Source: Marinomonas primoryensis
Lineage (GTDB): Bacteria; Pseudomonadota; Gammaproteobacteria; Pseudomonadales; Marinomonadaceae
Length of the DNA: 64,000 nt
Direction of reading: 5' to 3'
Assembly: GCF_013372285.1 (NCBI RefSeq)
Contig: NZ_CP054301.1
Location: forward strand, 2,783,001 to 2,847,000
Under the pieces are notes generated by a model that saw nothing but the letters and a program-made list of their open reading frames with translations, was not told the origin of the DNA and searched no databases. Position numbers and translations under genes: made by a program. This document shows positions 54,274 through 62,366 of this stretch, piece after piece; positions within the stretch are counted from its first letter, which is position 1, and each line of letters starts with the position of its first letter.

Positions 54274-54945
54274 TTAGTGGAACAAGCGCGCTTCAAATAA
54301 TGAAGAATTTTTAACGCGATTCAAGCTTTTTGCTCCTGCTAGTACGGCAAGATCTAACACAGGCTCAAGCAACACAACACTCATATAAGCAAGGCCAAAC
54401 GTCGCTACCGACGCCATATTTTCAGCACCAAAACCTTGTCCGTAAAACGCCCAAAACGCGACCCAAGCAACGATGCCACCTTGATACGTTAAAGACAGTT
54501 TTAATGCCTGTTTATAAGAAATATCCACGTAAGCCGTATTGTCCGAAATGATACGACGCGCTACGACAGACATAGCAAACAGAGGCAATAATAAGGTTGT
54601 GACGTTCATGCCATATTGTGGAAGGTCGATCGGGGCAAAAAATAGACCTTGCACCAACAATCCTGATAACAAACCGATCGACGACGCCGCAGGACCAAAC
54701 ATGAGAAATAATGTCGAGCCAAGGATAAAGTGAACTTCAGATACCCCTACCGCGTGGTGTGGCATAACTTGAAAGAAAATAAAGACGAATACTGTGGTTA
54801 TTGCGCTGCGTCCGATTAAAGACATCAGGCCATTTTTTTTAATCATGTCGATAGACGCTTTTGCAGAAAATCCAAAAGCCGCTAACGCCGTAGCGTAACT
54901 CAAAACAATTTTTGCGCCGTCAACAACGCTTGGTTCAATATGCAC
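54274..54945 (-). CDS. cbiM: CbiM-family energy-coupling factor (cobalt) transporter component
   Basis: 223 residues with five to seven hydrophobic segments. The N-terminus MHIEPSVVDGAKIVLSYA is a variant of the CbiM MHIPDG..., and VMPHHAVGVSEVHFILGSTLFLMFG with the GPAAS segment matches the CbiM core (PF01891). The first histidine binds the metal in known members. A cobalamin riboswitch directly upstream supports cobalt uptake. No CbiN, CbiO or CbiQ gene is adjacent, so it may work with distant ATPase parts. Confidence 0.85.
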   Translation of the reverse strand: MHIEPSVVDGAKIVLSYATALAAFGFSAKASIDMIKKNGLMSLIGRSAITTVFVFIFFQVMPHHAVGVSEVHFILGSTLFLMFGPAASSIGLLSGLLVQGLFFAPIDLPQYGMNVTTLLLPLFAMSVVARRIISDNTAYVDISYKQALKLSLTYQGGIVAWVAFWAFYGQGFGAENMASVATFGLAYMSVVLLEPVLDLAVLAGAKSLNRVKNSSLFEARLFH

Positions 54946-55041
54946 GATGTGCCTCCAAAATATGCTTCATACTCACCCGTATGATTCAAATTAACGGACC
55001 CTCTCTTAGCACGATGTACTAAGCAAAAAATCCTAATCAAT

Positions 55042-55215
55042 AAAGGCCGGTCTCCGGACTCATAAGTGTTTGGCTACTCTGTATTTTCCTAAAAGCCTCA
55101 TCCCTTCCCATCCAAAAAGGACAGTGGGAGTGAGTAAAAAAACACATCACTTACTTACCGTTGCGGGGGCAGTACAGGGTTTGTTTAACACGCACCTGTT
55201 TCCCGTTTCACCAGT
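55042..55215 (-). promoter_or_regulatory. Cobalamin riboswitch
   Basis: On the minus strand, the B12-box type sequence GCCCCCGCAACGGTAAG, then CCCACTGTCC, and a 3' GCCGGAGACC-type segment (reading CCGGAGACCGGCC) are present in the expected order. It precedes the cbiM-like gene by about 100 bases and should turn it off when adenosylcobalamin is plentiful. Confidence 0.95.
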
Positions 55216-55393
55216 AAAACTGGCACCTTCACAAGAACTGATAAGCGCCGTTAATAACGCATTATCAGAAAGTGGAAGCGTACGGTTTAAAGCGAATTTA
55301 AGCAACCAAAGCGAGAAAAATAAGAGCTGGGAAAAGAACGTTTTTCATGCAAATAAAAACACTCTGCTGCAATAAATGTCAGCGTATAACAAT
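55216..55393. other. Gap between the riboswitch and the hsp70 terminator
   Basis: About 180 bases, holding the promoter for the riboswitch-led gene. A plus-strand reading frame covering 55070-55375 is the shadow of the riboswitch and is not considered a gene. Confidence 0.5.
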
Positions 55394-55429
55394 CAAAAAA
55401 AGCGAGTGACCCTAGTCGCTCGCTTTTTT
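55394..55429. terminator. Bidirectional intrinsic terminator after the hsp70-family gene
   Basis: Seven A, then AGCGAGTGA / TCGCTCGCT with one mismatch around CCCTAG, then six T. It lies 40 bases beyond the stop of the minus-strand hsp70-family gene. Confidence 0.85.
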
Positions 55430-55468
55430 ATGTAGTGATGTTTTTTATATAGGCTTTCGTTTAAAACT

Positions 55469-56833
55469 TTATTTGAAAATACGTTCAGACCACACCGTTA
55501 AACCTGCCGCCACACTGCCAAAGTGATCACCATCCAATACAGGAATATCACCAATACGTTGTTGAATCGCATCACGAATAACAGGAGACTTGGCCGAACC
55601 ACCAGTCATATAAATCAAATCAGGTTTTTCACCAGCTTGATCTATCGCGGCAGACATCAAGTTCAACATTTTTTCGAGTGGTGAGGTAATCGATTTAGCC
55701 AACTCGTCACGAGTAATCGTAGCCTCTAACTCGGCTTCAATGTAATCCAATGAAGCAAGGTAGCTCTGAGAATCAGATAAGGCAATTTTGGCTTCTTCTG
55801 CACTGCGCACAATATGGTAGTTGTGCTTTTCTTCTCGCATCCGCAGGAAACGCTCGATTAATTTAGGTTCTGACGCATCCAATCGCATTTGATGTATTTG
55901 ATTTTTTGTTTCCATACTATTAAAGGTCGCGATGGCCGATACATCATTTGTTGTAATGGCATTCCAATACATTTGTGTTGGCATTGGCAAGCCAGTTTTT
56001 AGCAGAGAATTCATCCCAAACAGCGGCATTAAATGTTTGCCTGCAATTTGTATGTCCAAATCATTACCGCCGATTCGTTCACCAGTATGAGACAAAAAGT
56101 CACTGCGTCTGTCTTCTTTTTGAACGTAATCAGGTCCCATACGAACCATGGCACAGTCAGTGGTACCACCGCCGATGTCCACAACCAGTACCGTTTTGTT
56201 TTCGGTCATCGCCACTTCAAAGTCTAAACCCGCTGCAATTGGTTCATATAGAAATTCGATTTCTTTAAAACCTGCTCGCTTACCCGCTGTGGTTAGAATC
56301 TCTAATGCTTGACGATTACTCACCTCAGCATCAATGCCTTGAAAGTTTACCGGTCGACCAATCACGGTATGAGTAATGTCTGCACCTAAGCTTCTTTCAG
56401 CACGTTGTTTGATGTTTTGCATCATCACGGTAACAACGTCCTCAAAGAAATGGATGTGCTCTGCGCGCAGTCCTGCACCACCTAAAAAGGATTTAGGTGA
56501 TTTTACAAAATACCCTTCTTCGGGCCATTGAAAATATTCATCAAACGCAGCACGACCAAAAAATAGGGTTTGATCGTCATCAGCAATGTCTTCTTCGTAA
56601 CGAGCACGTTTAGCACGCGTTAAGGCATTTTGACGCAGCTCTGCAAAGGTTTGTCGTGACTGAAAACCTTGAATGTTTCTGCCAACGGCTTCAGTAATTA
56701 AATCACGATCTAAAGCGTACAGCGTGGAAGGTAAAAAAGTATGATCTCCTTCTAAAGCGACCAAACGCACAGACGAGTCCTGCACAATGCCTAATGCACA
56801 ATTCGATGTTCCATAATCAAATCCACAAATCAT
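55469..56833 (-). CDS. yegD: Hsp70-family protein, YegD-like
   Basis: 454 residues. ATPase signatures: FDYGTSNCALGIV at the start, VDIGGGTTDCAMVRMG in the middle and MTGGSAKSPVI at the end. It lacks the substrate-binding domain of DnaK and has the YegD-type insert of about 100 residues. A probable non-canonical chaperone ATPase. Starts at 56833, with its own terminator. Confidence 0.88.
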   Translation of the reverse strand: MICGFDYGTSNCALGIVQDSSVRLVALEGDHTFLPSTLYALDRDLITEAVGRNIQGFQSRQTFAELRQNALTRAKRARYEEDIADDDQTLFFGRAAFDEYFQWPEEGYFVKSPKSFLGGAGLRAEHIHFFEDVVTVMMQNIKQRAERSLGADITHTVIGRPVNFQGIDAEVSNRQALEILTTAGKRAGFKEIEFLYEPIAAGLDFEVAMTENKTVLVVDIGGGTTDCAMVRMGPDYVQKEDRRSDFLSHTGERIGGNDLDIQIAGKHLMPLFGMNSLLKTGLPMPTQMYWNAITTNDVSAIATFNSMETKNQIHQMRLDASEPKLIERFLRMREEKHNYHIVRSAEEAKIALSDSQSYLASLDYIEAELEATITRDELAKSITSPLEKMLNLMSAAIDQAGEKPDLIYMTGGSAKSPVIRDAIQQRIGDIPVLDGDHFGSVAAGLTVWSERIFK

Positions 56834-56983
56834 TTATTTCTTACCTATCATCGCTAATAAAAGGGGCGCGGACGATAACAGAAAGACCTAAAAGTATCAA
56901 AACTAACCGTATGGACGTTATTAAAAATACGGTATATGACTCAAAGGTCATTCGCTTTATGTCTCTATTTCAGCAAACAAATA

Positions 56984-57577
56984 TTAGACCAATGGTGAGA
57001 CACCGATCACCGCTTCATGTAGATAAAAAACGATCGTAAACCAAGAGATCATCGCAAAAACAAACGCAAGTAAATTAGATGGAACACTGGACTCGTCCGA
57101 AGTTACATACACAACACCCGCTTTTCTATCACGACGGCGATAGACGGCAAAACTAACAATCGACCACACTAAGAAACTTCCGAATATCATCACATCAGCC
57201 ACAGTACCGTTACTGATTAGATGAGCAAACGCCCAAATTTTTATTCCAATCAACAATGGGTAGCCCATTTTCTGTTTCATCGAGGTGTTCGGTACTAATG
57301 CAGAACCAACAAAGAAAAGCGCAACTAGTACCAGTAAGCCAGCTAAATGACGAGTCCAAACAGGGGGAAACCACAACCAAATAGGCTCAACACGCATTTG
57401 CATGTAACCCATAACAATGAATGCCGTCGCCAGCAAAGTTAATAATCCAAAACGCATATGCCAACGCATAACACCGTTTTTACCCTGCCCCATACTTGTT
57501 TCACGCCAATTAGGGGCAAACAAACGAACGGAATGCACACAGAAAAATACGACCAAACCAATAACTAAAATCAACAT
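56984..57577 (-). CDS. NnrU-family membrane protein
   Basis: 197 residues with five to six transmembrane helices. An N-terminal LVIGLVVFFCVHSVRLFAPNWR and a C-terminal GSFLVWSIVSFAVYRRRDRK segment match NnrU, linked in other bacteria with nitric oxide or nitrite reduction. No denitrification gene is nearby, so the role here is unclear. Confidence 0.8.
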   Translation of the reverse strand: MLILVIGLVVFFCVHSVRLFAPNWRETSMGQGKNGVMRWHMRFGLLTLLATAFIVMGYMQMRVEPIWLWFPPVWTRHLAGLLVLVALFFVGSALVPNTSMKQKMGYPLLIGIKIWAFAHLISNGTVADVMIFGSFLVWSIVSFAVYRRRDRKAGVVYVTSDESSVPSNLLAFVFAMISWFTIVFYLHEAVIGVSPLV

Positions 57578-57898
57578 ACTAAGATGTTCCTTATACTCTT
57601 TAAAAATATATTAGTGGCGAATACACGAGTCTTAAAACGCTACAAAAATCAATTGTAGCGGATTATAAAGCAGAATTAGCTAAGAGGTTACCCTATTATC
57701 TTCCACGCAAAAGTGAAATCATCAATGAATCACTCTATTGAAAGGGCATACTGGTCAAATAAAAAGCACGAGCATGTTGAAGGAACAGGAAAAGTCGTCA
57801 AAATGACACAGAAAGGCTCATAAAATTCCTATTTTAAGCTAGAAAACACACCCGCCTTTGCTCTAGAATACAGCGTTTTGACTACTGGGCAGGTTGCC
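57578..57898. other. Gap of about 320 bases upstream of nspC
   Basis: Carries the divergent promoters of the NnrU gene and nspC. AT-rich; no RNA, repeat or gene was recognised. Confidence 0.4.
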
Positions 57899-58996
57899 AT
57901 GATCAAGACACCGTATTACCTCATTGATAAAGCGGCTCTTCTAAAGAATTTAGAGAAGATCGCTTATGTGCGCCAACAGTCCGGAGCCAAGTCATTATTG
58001 GCCCTTAAATGTTTTGCTACTTGGTCTGTATTCGACTTAATGCAAGAATATATGGATGGCACTACATCCTCTTCCTTATACGAAGTCAAACTGGGTAACA
58101 CTAAGTTTAAAGGTGAAACCCACGCTTACAGTGTGGCGTATTCCGACGATGAAATTCGCGAAGTCTTGGATCATTCAGACAAAATAATTTTCAATTCCAT
58201 TGGCCAATTAAGCCGCTTTAAAGACATTAGTGAAGGCAAAACACGTGGTTTACGTGTTAACCCACAAGTCAGCACGTCTGAATTTTTAATTGCCGACCCA
58301 GCAAGACCCTTTAGTCGTCTTGGCGAATGGGACCCTTCAAAAATCGAAACCGTCATTAGCGACGTTTCGGGCTTTATGTTCCACAACAATTGTGAGAACG
58401 ACGATTTTGAACGCTTTGATGAAATGCTTACCTTGATCGAAGAACGCTTTGGTCACCTTATTCAGCAGGTCAGCTGGATAAGCTTGGGCGGTGGTATTCA
58501 CTTTACGGGGGAAGATTACCCCATTGACCAATTCTGCCAACGTTTAAAAGCTTTCTCTGAAAAGTACGATATCCAAGTGTATTTAGAGCCAGGCGAAGCA
58601 TCAATTACCAAAAGCACAACGTTAGAAGTAACGGTATTAGATACATTATTCAATGGCAAAAACTTAGCCGTTGTCGATAGTTCCATTGAAGCTCACATGC
58701 TAGACCTGCTGATTTACCGTGAAAGTGCTAAAATGGCGCCTTGTGATGGTGAACATGAATACATGATTTGTGGTAAGTCTTGTTTAGCTGGCGATATTTT
58801 CGGTGAATTTAAATTCAAACAAACACTACAAGTCGGTGACCGCCTGTCTTTCGAAGACGCAGCCGGTTACACCATGGTGAAAAAGAACTGGTTCAACGGA
58901 GTAAAAATGCCGTCCATTGCGATACGTCAATTAGACGGCAGCATCGAACTCGTAAGAGAATTTGATTACAACGATTTTGAGCAGAATCTGTCTTAA
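57899..58996 (+). CDS. nspC: Carboxynorspermidine decarboxylase
   Basis: 365 residues from the ATG at 57899 (AGG 7 bases upstream). The alanine-racemase fold PLP enzyme pattern is clear: YYLIDKAALLKNLEKI, the PLP lysine in LLALKCFATWSVF, and ICGKSCLAGDIFGEF near the C-terminus. It makes norspermidine from carboxynorspermidine. Cotranscribed with the dehydrogenase gene, 36 bases downstream. Confidence 0.95.
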   Translation: MIKTPYYLIDKAALLKNLEKIAYVRQQSGAKSLLALKCFATWSVFDLMQEYMDGTTSSSLYEVKLGNTKFKGETHAYSVAYSDDEIREVLDHSDKIIFNSIGQLSRFKDISEGKTRGLRVNPQVSTSEFLIADPARPFSRLGEWDPSKIETVISDVSGFMFHNNCENDDFERFDEMLTLIEERFGHLIQQVSWISLGGGIHFTGEDYPIDQFCQRLKAFSEKYDIQVYLEPGEASITKSTTLEVTVLDTLFNGKNLAVVDSSIEAHMLDLLIYRESAKMAPCDGEHEYMICGKSCLAGDIFGEFKFKQTLQVGDRLSFEDAAGYTMVKKNWFNGVKMPSIAIRQLDGSIELVREFDYNDFEQNLS

Positions 58997-59032
58997 TTCT
59001 GTCTAGACTAAAATTTTGGAGATCGCGTTACT

Positions 59033-60271
59033 ATGAAAAAAAATGTCTTAATCATCGGCGGTGGAGGCGTGGCTCGTGTTGTAGCCCACAAATGCGCCCA
59101 ACACAATGACACACTGGGCAATATCGCAATTGCTTCGCGCAGCGTTACGAAATGCGACGATATTGTATCCAGTGTCCTCGACAAAGGCAGCATGAAAGTA
59201 GAGGGCCGTATTCAAGCATTCGCCCTAAACGCACTTGATGTCGCCGCAACGGTACAATTGATTAACGAAACAGAATCACAAATCGTGATCAACGTTGGTT
59301 CATCCTTCATCAACATGTCTGTATTAGAAGCGTGTATCGAAACGGGTGCCGCTTACCTAGACACAGCGATCCATGAAGACCCTGCGAAAATTTGTGAAAC
59401 ACCACCATGGTATGCAAACTACGAATGGAAACGCCGCGAATTATGTAAAGAAAAAGGCGTGACCGCAATTCTTGGCGTAGGTTTTGATCCGGGTGTGGTA
59501 AACGCGTATGCCGCTCTTGCATACAATGATTATTTCGATAGTGTTAGCGACATCGACATTATCGACATCAACGCGGGTAGCCATGGTAAATACTTCGCTA
59601 CCAACTTTGATCCTGAAATCAACTTCCGCGAATTTACCGGACGTGTTTATTCTTGGCAAAACCGCCAATGGCAAGAAAACAAAATGTTCGAAATCAGCCG
59701 AACAGACGATCTCCCCGTCGTAGGTAAGCAAACGGCTTATATGACAGGCCACGATGAAGTTCACTCTATCTCGCAAAATCTAGACGTGCCAAACGTACGC
59801 TTTTGGATGGGCTTTGGTGAGCATTACATCAATGTGTTTACGGTATTACAAAGTCTAGGTTTACTGTCTGAGCAACCGGTTAAAACCGCAGAAGGCCTAG
59901 AAGTCATTCCGCTTAAAGTCGTTAAAGCGGTGCTGCCCGATCCTTCTTCGCTTGCCCCTAACTACACAGGCAAAACCTGTATTGGCGATGTGGTAAAAGG
60001 CATTAAAGACGGTAAAGAGAAAGAAGTCTTTATCTACAACGTCGCAGATCACAAAGACGCGTACAACGAAGTTGGTAGCCAAGGTATTTCATACACCGCT
60101 GGTGTACCACCCGTTGCTGCGGCCATTCTAGTGGCTAATGGGACTTGGGACGCGAAAGAAATGCGTAACGTGGAGCAACTTGATCCAAGGCCTTTCCTAG
60201 GTTTACTAAACGACATGGGTCTACCGACTCGCATTAAAGACGAAAACGGCGACCGCCCTTTCACGTTTTAA
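59033..60271 (+). CDS. Carboxynorspermidine dehydrogenase (saccharopine dehydrogenase family)
   Basis: 412 residues. Rossmann motif VLIIGGGGVARVVAHKC at the N-terminus, VGFDPGVVNAYAALAY, and the C-terminal PPVAAAILVANGTWD. It reduces the adduct of aspartate semialdehyde and diaminopropane; in Vibrio the pair with nspC makes norspermidine, a biofilm signal. The next-step decarboxylase precedes it. Often named CANSDH. Confidence 0.93.
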   Translation: MKKNVLIIGGGGVARVVAHKCAQHNDTLGNIAIASRSVTKCDDIVSSVLDKGSMKVEGRIQAFALNALDVAATVQLINETESQIVINVGSSFINMSVLEACIETGAAYLDTAIHEDPAKICETPPWYANYEWKRRELCKEKGVTAILGVGFDPGVVNAYAALAYNDYFDSVSDIDIIDINAGSHGKYFATNFDPEINFREFTGRVYSWQNRQWQENKMFEISRTDDLPVVGKQTAYMTGHDEVHSISQNLDVPNVRFWMGFGEHYINVFTVLQSLGLLSEQPVKTAEGLEVIPLKVVKAVLPDPSSLAPNYTGKTCIGDVVKGIKDGKEKEVFIYNVADHKDAYNEVGSQGISYTAGVPPVAAAILVANGTWDAKEMRNVEQLDPRPFLGLLNDMGLPTRIKDENGDRPFTF

Positions 60272-60311
60272 CCTTTCGTTTTTTCCTTTGTATTTAAAAC
60301 GATAGAAAAAC

Positions 60312-60350
60312 AATAACCCCCAATCGACATAGTCGGTTGGGGGTTATTTT
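60312..60350. terminator. Intrinsic terminator after the norspermidine operon
   Basis: AATAACCCCCAA / TTGGGGGTTATT stem with an internal TCGA/AGTCG-like loop, followed by T-rich DNA. 40 bases past the dehydrogenase stop. Confidence 0.85.
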
Positions 60351-60395
60351 ATTTGTCTATTCAACAATGTTAGACAGCGCATTAGCACTCAAAAT

Positions 60396-60863
60396 TTATA
60401 ATATAATTTCTATCTTTACCTCTGTCTTTACCGAATTAGCAATAAAACACGCTTCGTGAGATTCATGATGCATTGTCTCTAAAACGTCTCTGCTTGGTTG
60501 ATGTTCACCTGAAAAAATAACTTTTGGTTTAAGCGTTACCTCTGTCATAGCGATTTTTCCGTCTTCATTTTTTTCCATTTTTCCAACGGCATTATCTTCA
60601 TAATGCTCAATCACAAACTTACGCTTAGCAGCAACGGAAAGAAAGAACAGCATATGACAGCTCGACAACGACGCAACAAACGCCTCTTCAGGGTCAACGT
60701 TTGCTTCAATAGAATAAGGTAAAGGCACAATGTGGGACGAAGAAGACGCTGGAACCGTCATACCGCCGTCGAAAAACCACTGATGCCCTCGACTGTACCG
60801 ATGATCTGTAAAAGCTTCTCCACTATCTCGCTGCCAGACTATTTGAGCGCTGTACTCTGCCAT
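60396..60863 (-). CDS. OsmC-family protein
   Basis: 155 residues. The two redox cysteines are in FVASLSSCHMLFF and HEACFIANSVK. The start AEYSAQIVWQRDSGEAF, and length, fit the OsmC-type thiol peroxidases of the YhfA/OsmC branch. It likely reduces organic hydroperoxides. Convergent with the norspermidine operon. Confidence 0.92.
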   Translation of the reverse strand: MAEYSAQIVWQRDSGEAFTDHRYSRGHQWFFDGGMTVPASSSSHIVPLPYSIEANVDPEEAFVASLSSCHMLFFLSVAAKRKFVIEHYEDNAVGKMEKNEDGKIAMTEVTLKPKVIFSGEHQPSRDVLETMHHESHEACFIANSVKTEVKIEIIL

Positions 60864-61067
60864 TGTTTACTTCCTATTTATAAAAACGACTCAGTTAATG
60901 CATACCATTATTAAAAAACTTATCGCCCAGCAAAAAATTGATCATGCTAAGAAGGCTAGCTTGCATATCTCCACTACAACCAGTGCGTCCCCTAATTGAA
61001 TAACTAAATCTATAACACCCTAAACCTGTAATTTTTATCTCATATTAAAGTGAATAAATAAACAGCA

Positions 61068-62279
61068 TTACTTACGGTGAGCAAAAGCCGTTTTAGTGCA
61101 GTCCCCGTCTATCTTGTCTTTTTCTTCTTCTAGAATTTCATCGGTGAACTGCCCCATGAAGCAACAACAGATACCTTCACCTATCATGGTTCTTGGTCCC
61201 ATTGGGTGACCGATGTGTTTGTAAACGCCGTGTGAATGTCCGTGTCCATGATCGTGGGAGTGCCCATGGTCGTGACTATGGGAATGACCATGACTATGAC
61301 CATGAGGTTTCAATACGGAAGAGTGAGAAGTGCCCCCCGTCGACACCACCGCGTGTTTAAGGTCAAAATCAGACAAACCTTGCGTATCGTCTTGAGGATC
61401 AACAAATTCGGCGTGATGGTGATGAACATCGACTTCGCCAGCAGCAAGACGGCGCTTGAAAGAACTCATCAAGGTTTCTTCGCCGGTTTGCAACTCGCCT
61501 TCCATAATTTCTTCTACTCGATGCTGAAAAGCGTCGATAACTCTTGGATGATCGCTCAAGTAAGGCGTTTGAATGAATTCAATCGTTGGGTTGGTTTGCG
61601 CCACTTTGTCCACATAACCTTGAATACGTTTGATTAATCGACCGGTGAATAAAAAGTAAGGCGCAACAACAATGCGTTTATAGCCCAACTTCATTAGGTT
61701 TTCTAAGCCTACGCCCACAGACGGGTAAGTCACGCCAGAATACACGGTATCCGACCAACCAAAGCCCATGTTTTCACTGACGATGCGTGTCAGTTTCGCC
61801 GCTTCCGCATTAGCGGATGTATCAGAAGTTCCGCGACCCACAACGACTAATAATGTGTCGTATAGGTTTTCTGGTGGATTTTGTGGATCAAGCCCAAGCG
61901 ATTCATAAATGCGCGCTTGGAAGGCTTCTATCATGTCGTCTTGTAAACCAAGTTCACGACCATAAGTAATGTGTAAACCGGCGTTCTTTTCTTCGTACGT
62001 CGTCAGTACAGAAGGAATGTCGTTTTTCGCGTGTGTCGCAGCAAACAACATGCCCGGCACGGCGTAAATTTCTTCAACACCTTGCGACAATAAGCTGTTG
62101 AGTCCCATGTGAATATTCGGTGCGGAAAACTCCAAAAAACCGTATTCAACAGGTAGGTGTGGGAAACGCTCTTTTAACCCTTTTGCGACTAAACCAAATT
62201 CACGCTCTGCGTCTTTATCACGGCTACCGTGACCACAAATCATAATGCCTTGTTTTTTGACTGGTGTTGTATTGCTCAT
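61068..62279 (-). CDS. cbiX: Sirohydrochlorin cobaltochelatase CbiX-like, His-rich
   Basis: 403 residues. Two CbiX modules: GHGSRDKDAEREFGLVAKGL at the N-terminus and VVGRGTSDTSANAEA / VVAPYFLFTGRLIKRI in the middle. Then a linker (HHHHAEFVDPQDD) and a His-rich stretch of about 25 residues (alternating His, Ser, Gly, Asp), ending with GEGICCCFMGQFTDEI, a Cys triplet. The His tail could store or feed cobalt or nickel; the Cys motif resembles that of Fe-S CbiX. Probably in operon with cobN. Confidence 0.88.
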   Translation of the reverse strand: MSNTTPVKKQGIMICGHGSRDKDAEREFGLVAKGLKERFPHLPVEYGFLEFSAPNIHMGLNSLLSQGVEEIYAVPGMLFAATHAKNDIPSVLTTYEEKNAGLHITYGRELGLQDDMIEAFQARIYESLGLDPQNPPENLYDTLLVVVGRGTSDTSANAEAAKLTRIVSENMGFGWSDTVYSGVTYPSVGVGLENLMKLGYKRIVVAPYFLFTGRLIKRIQGYVDKVAQTNPTIEFIQTPYLSDHPRVIDAFQHRVEEIMEGELQTGEETLMSSFKRRLAAGEVDVHHHHAEFVDPQDDTQGLSDFDLKHAVVSTGGTSHSSVLKPHGHSHGHSHSHDHGHSHDHGHGHSHGVYKHIGHPMGPRTMIGEGICCCFMGQFTDEILEEEKDKIDGDCTKTAFAHRK

Positions 62280-62366
62280 TGTCTCTCTCTTTTGTATCGA
62301 CTCTGATTATCGTCAGTCGTTAACTTAATTATCAACAAACTTCTGCCCAAGCTTCCTGATGATAAA

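Noticed and set aside
55070..55375. A 101-codon plus-strand reading frame
   Set aside because: It lies over the minus-strand cobalamin riboswitch and its promoter region, and its sequence has no protein-like pattern.
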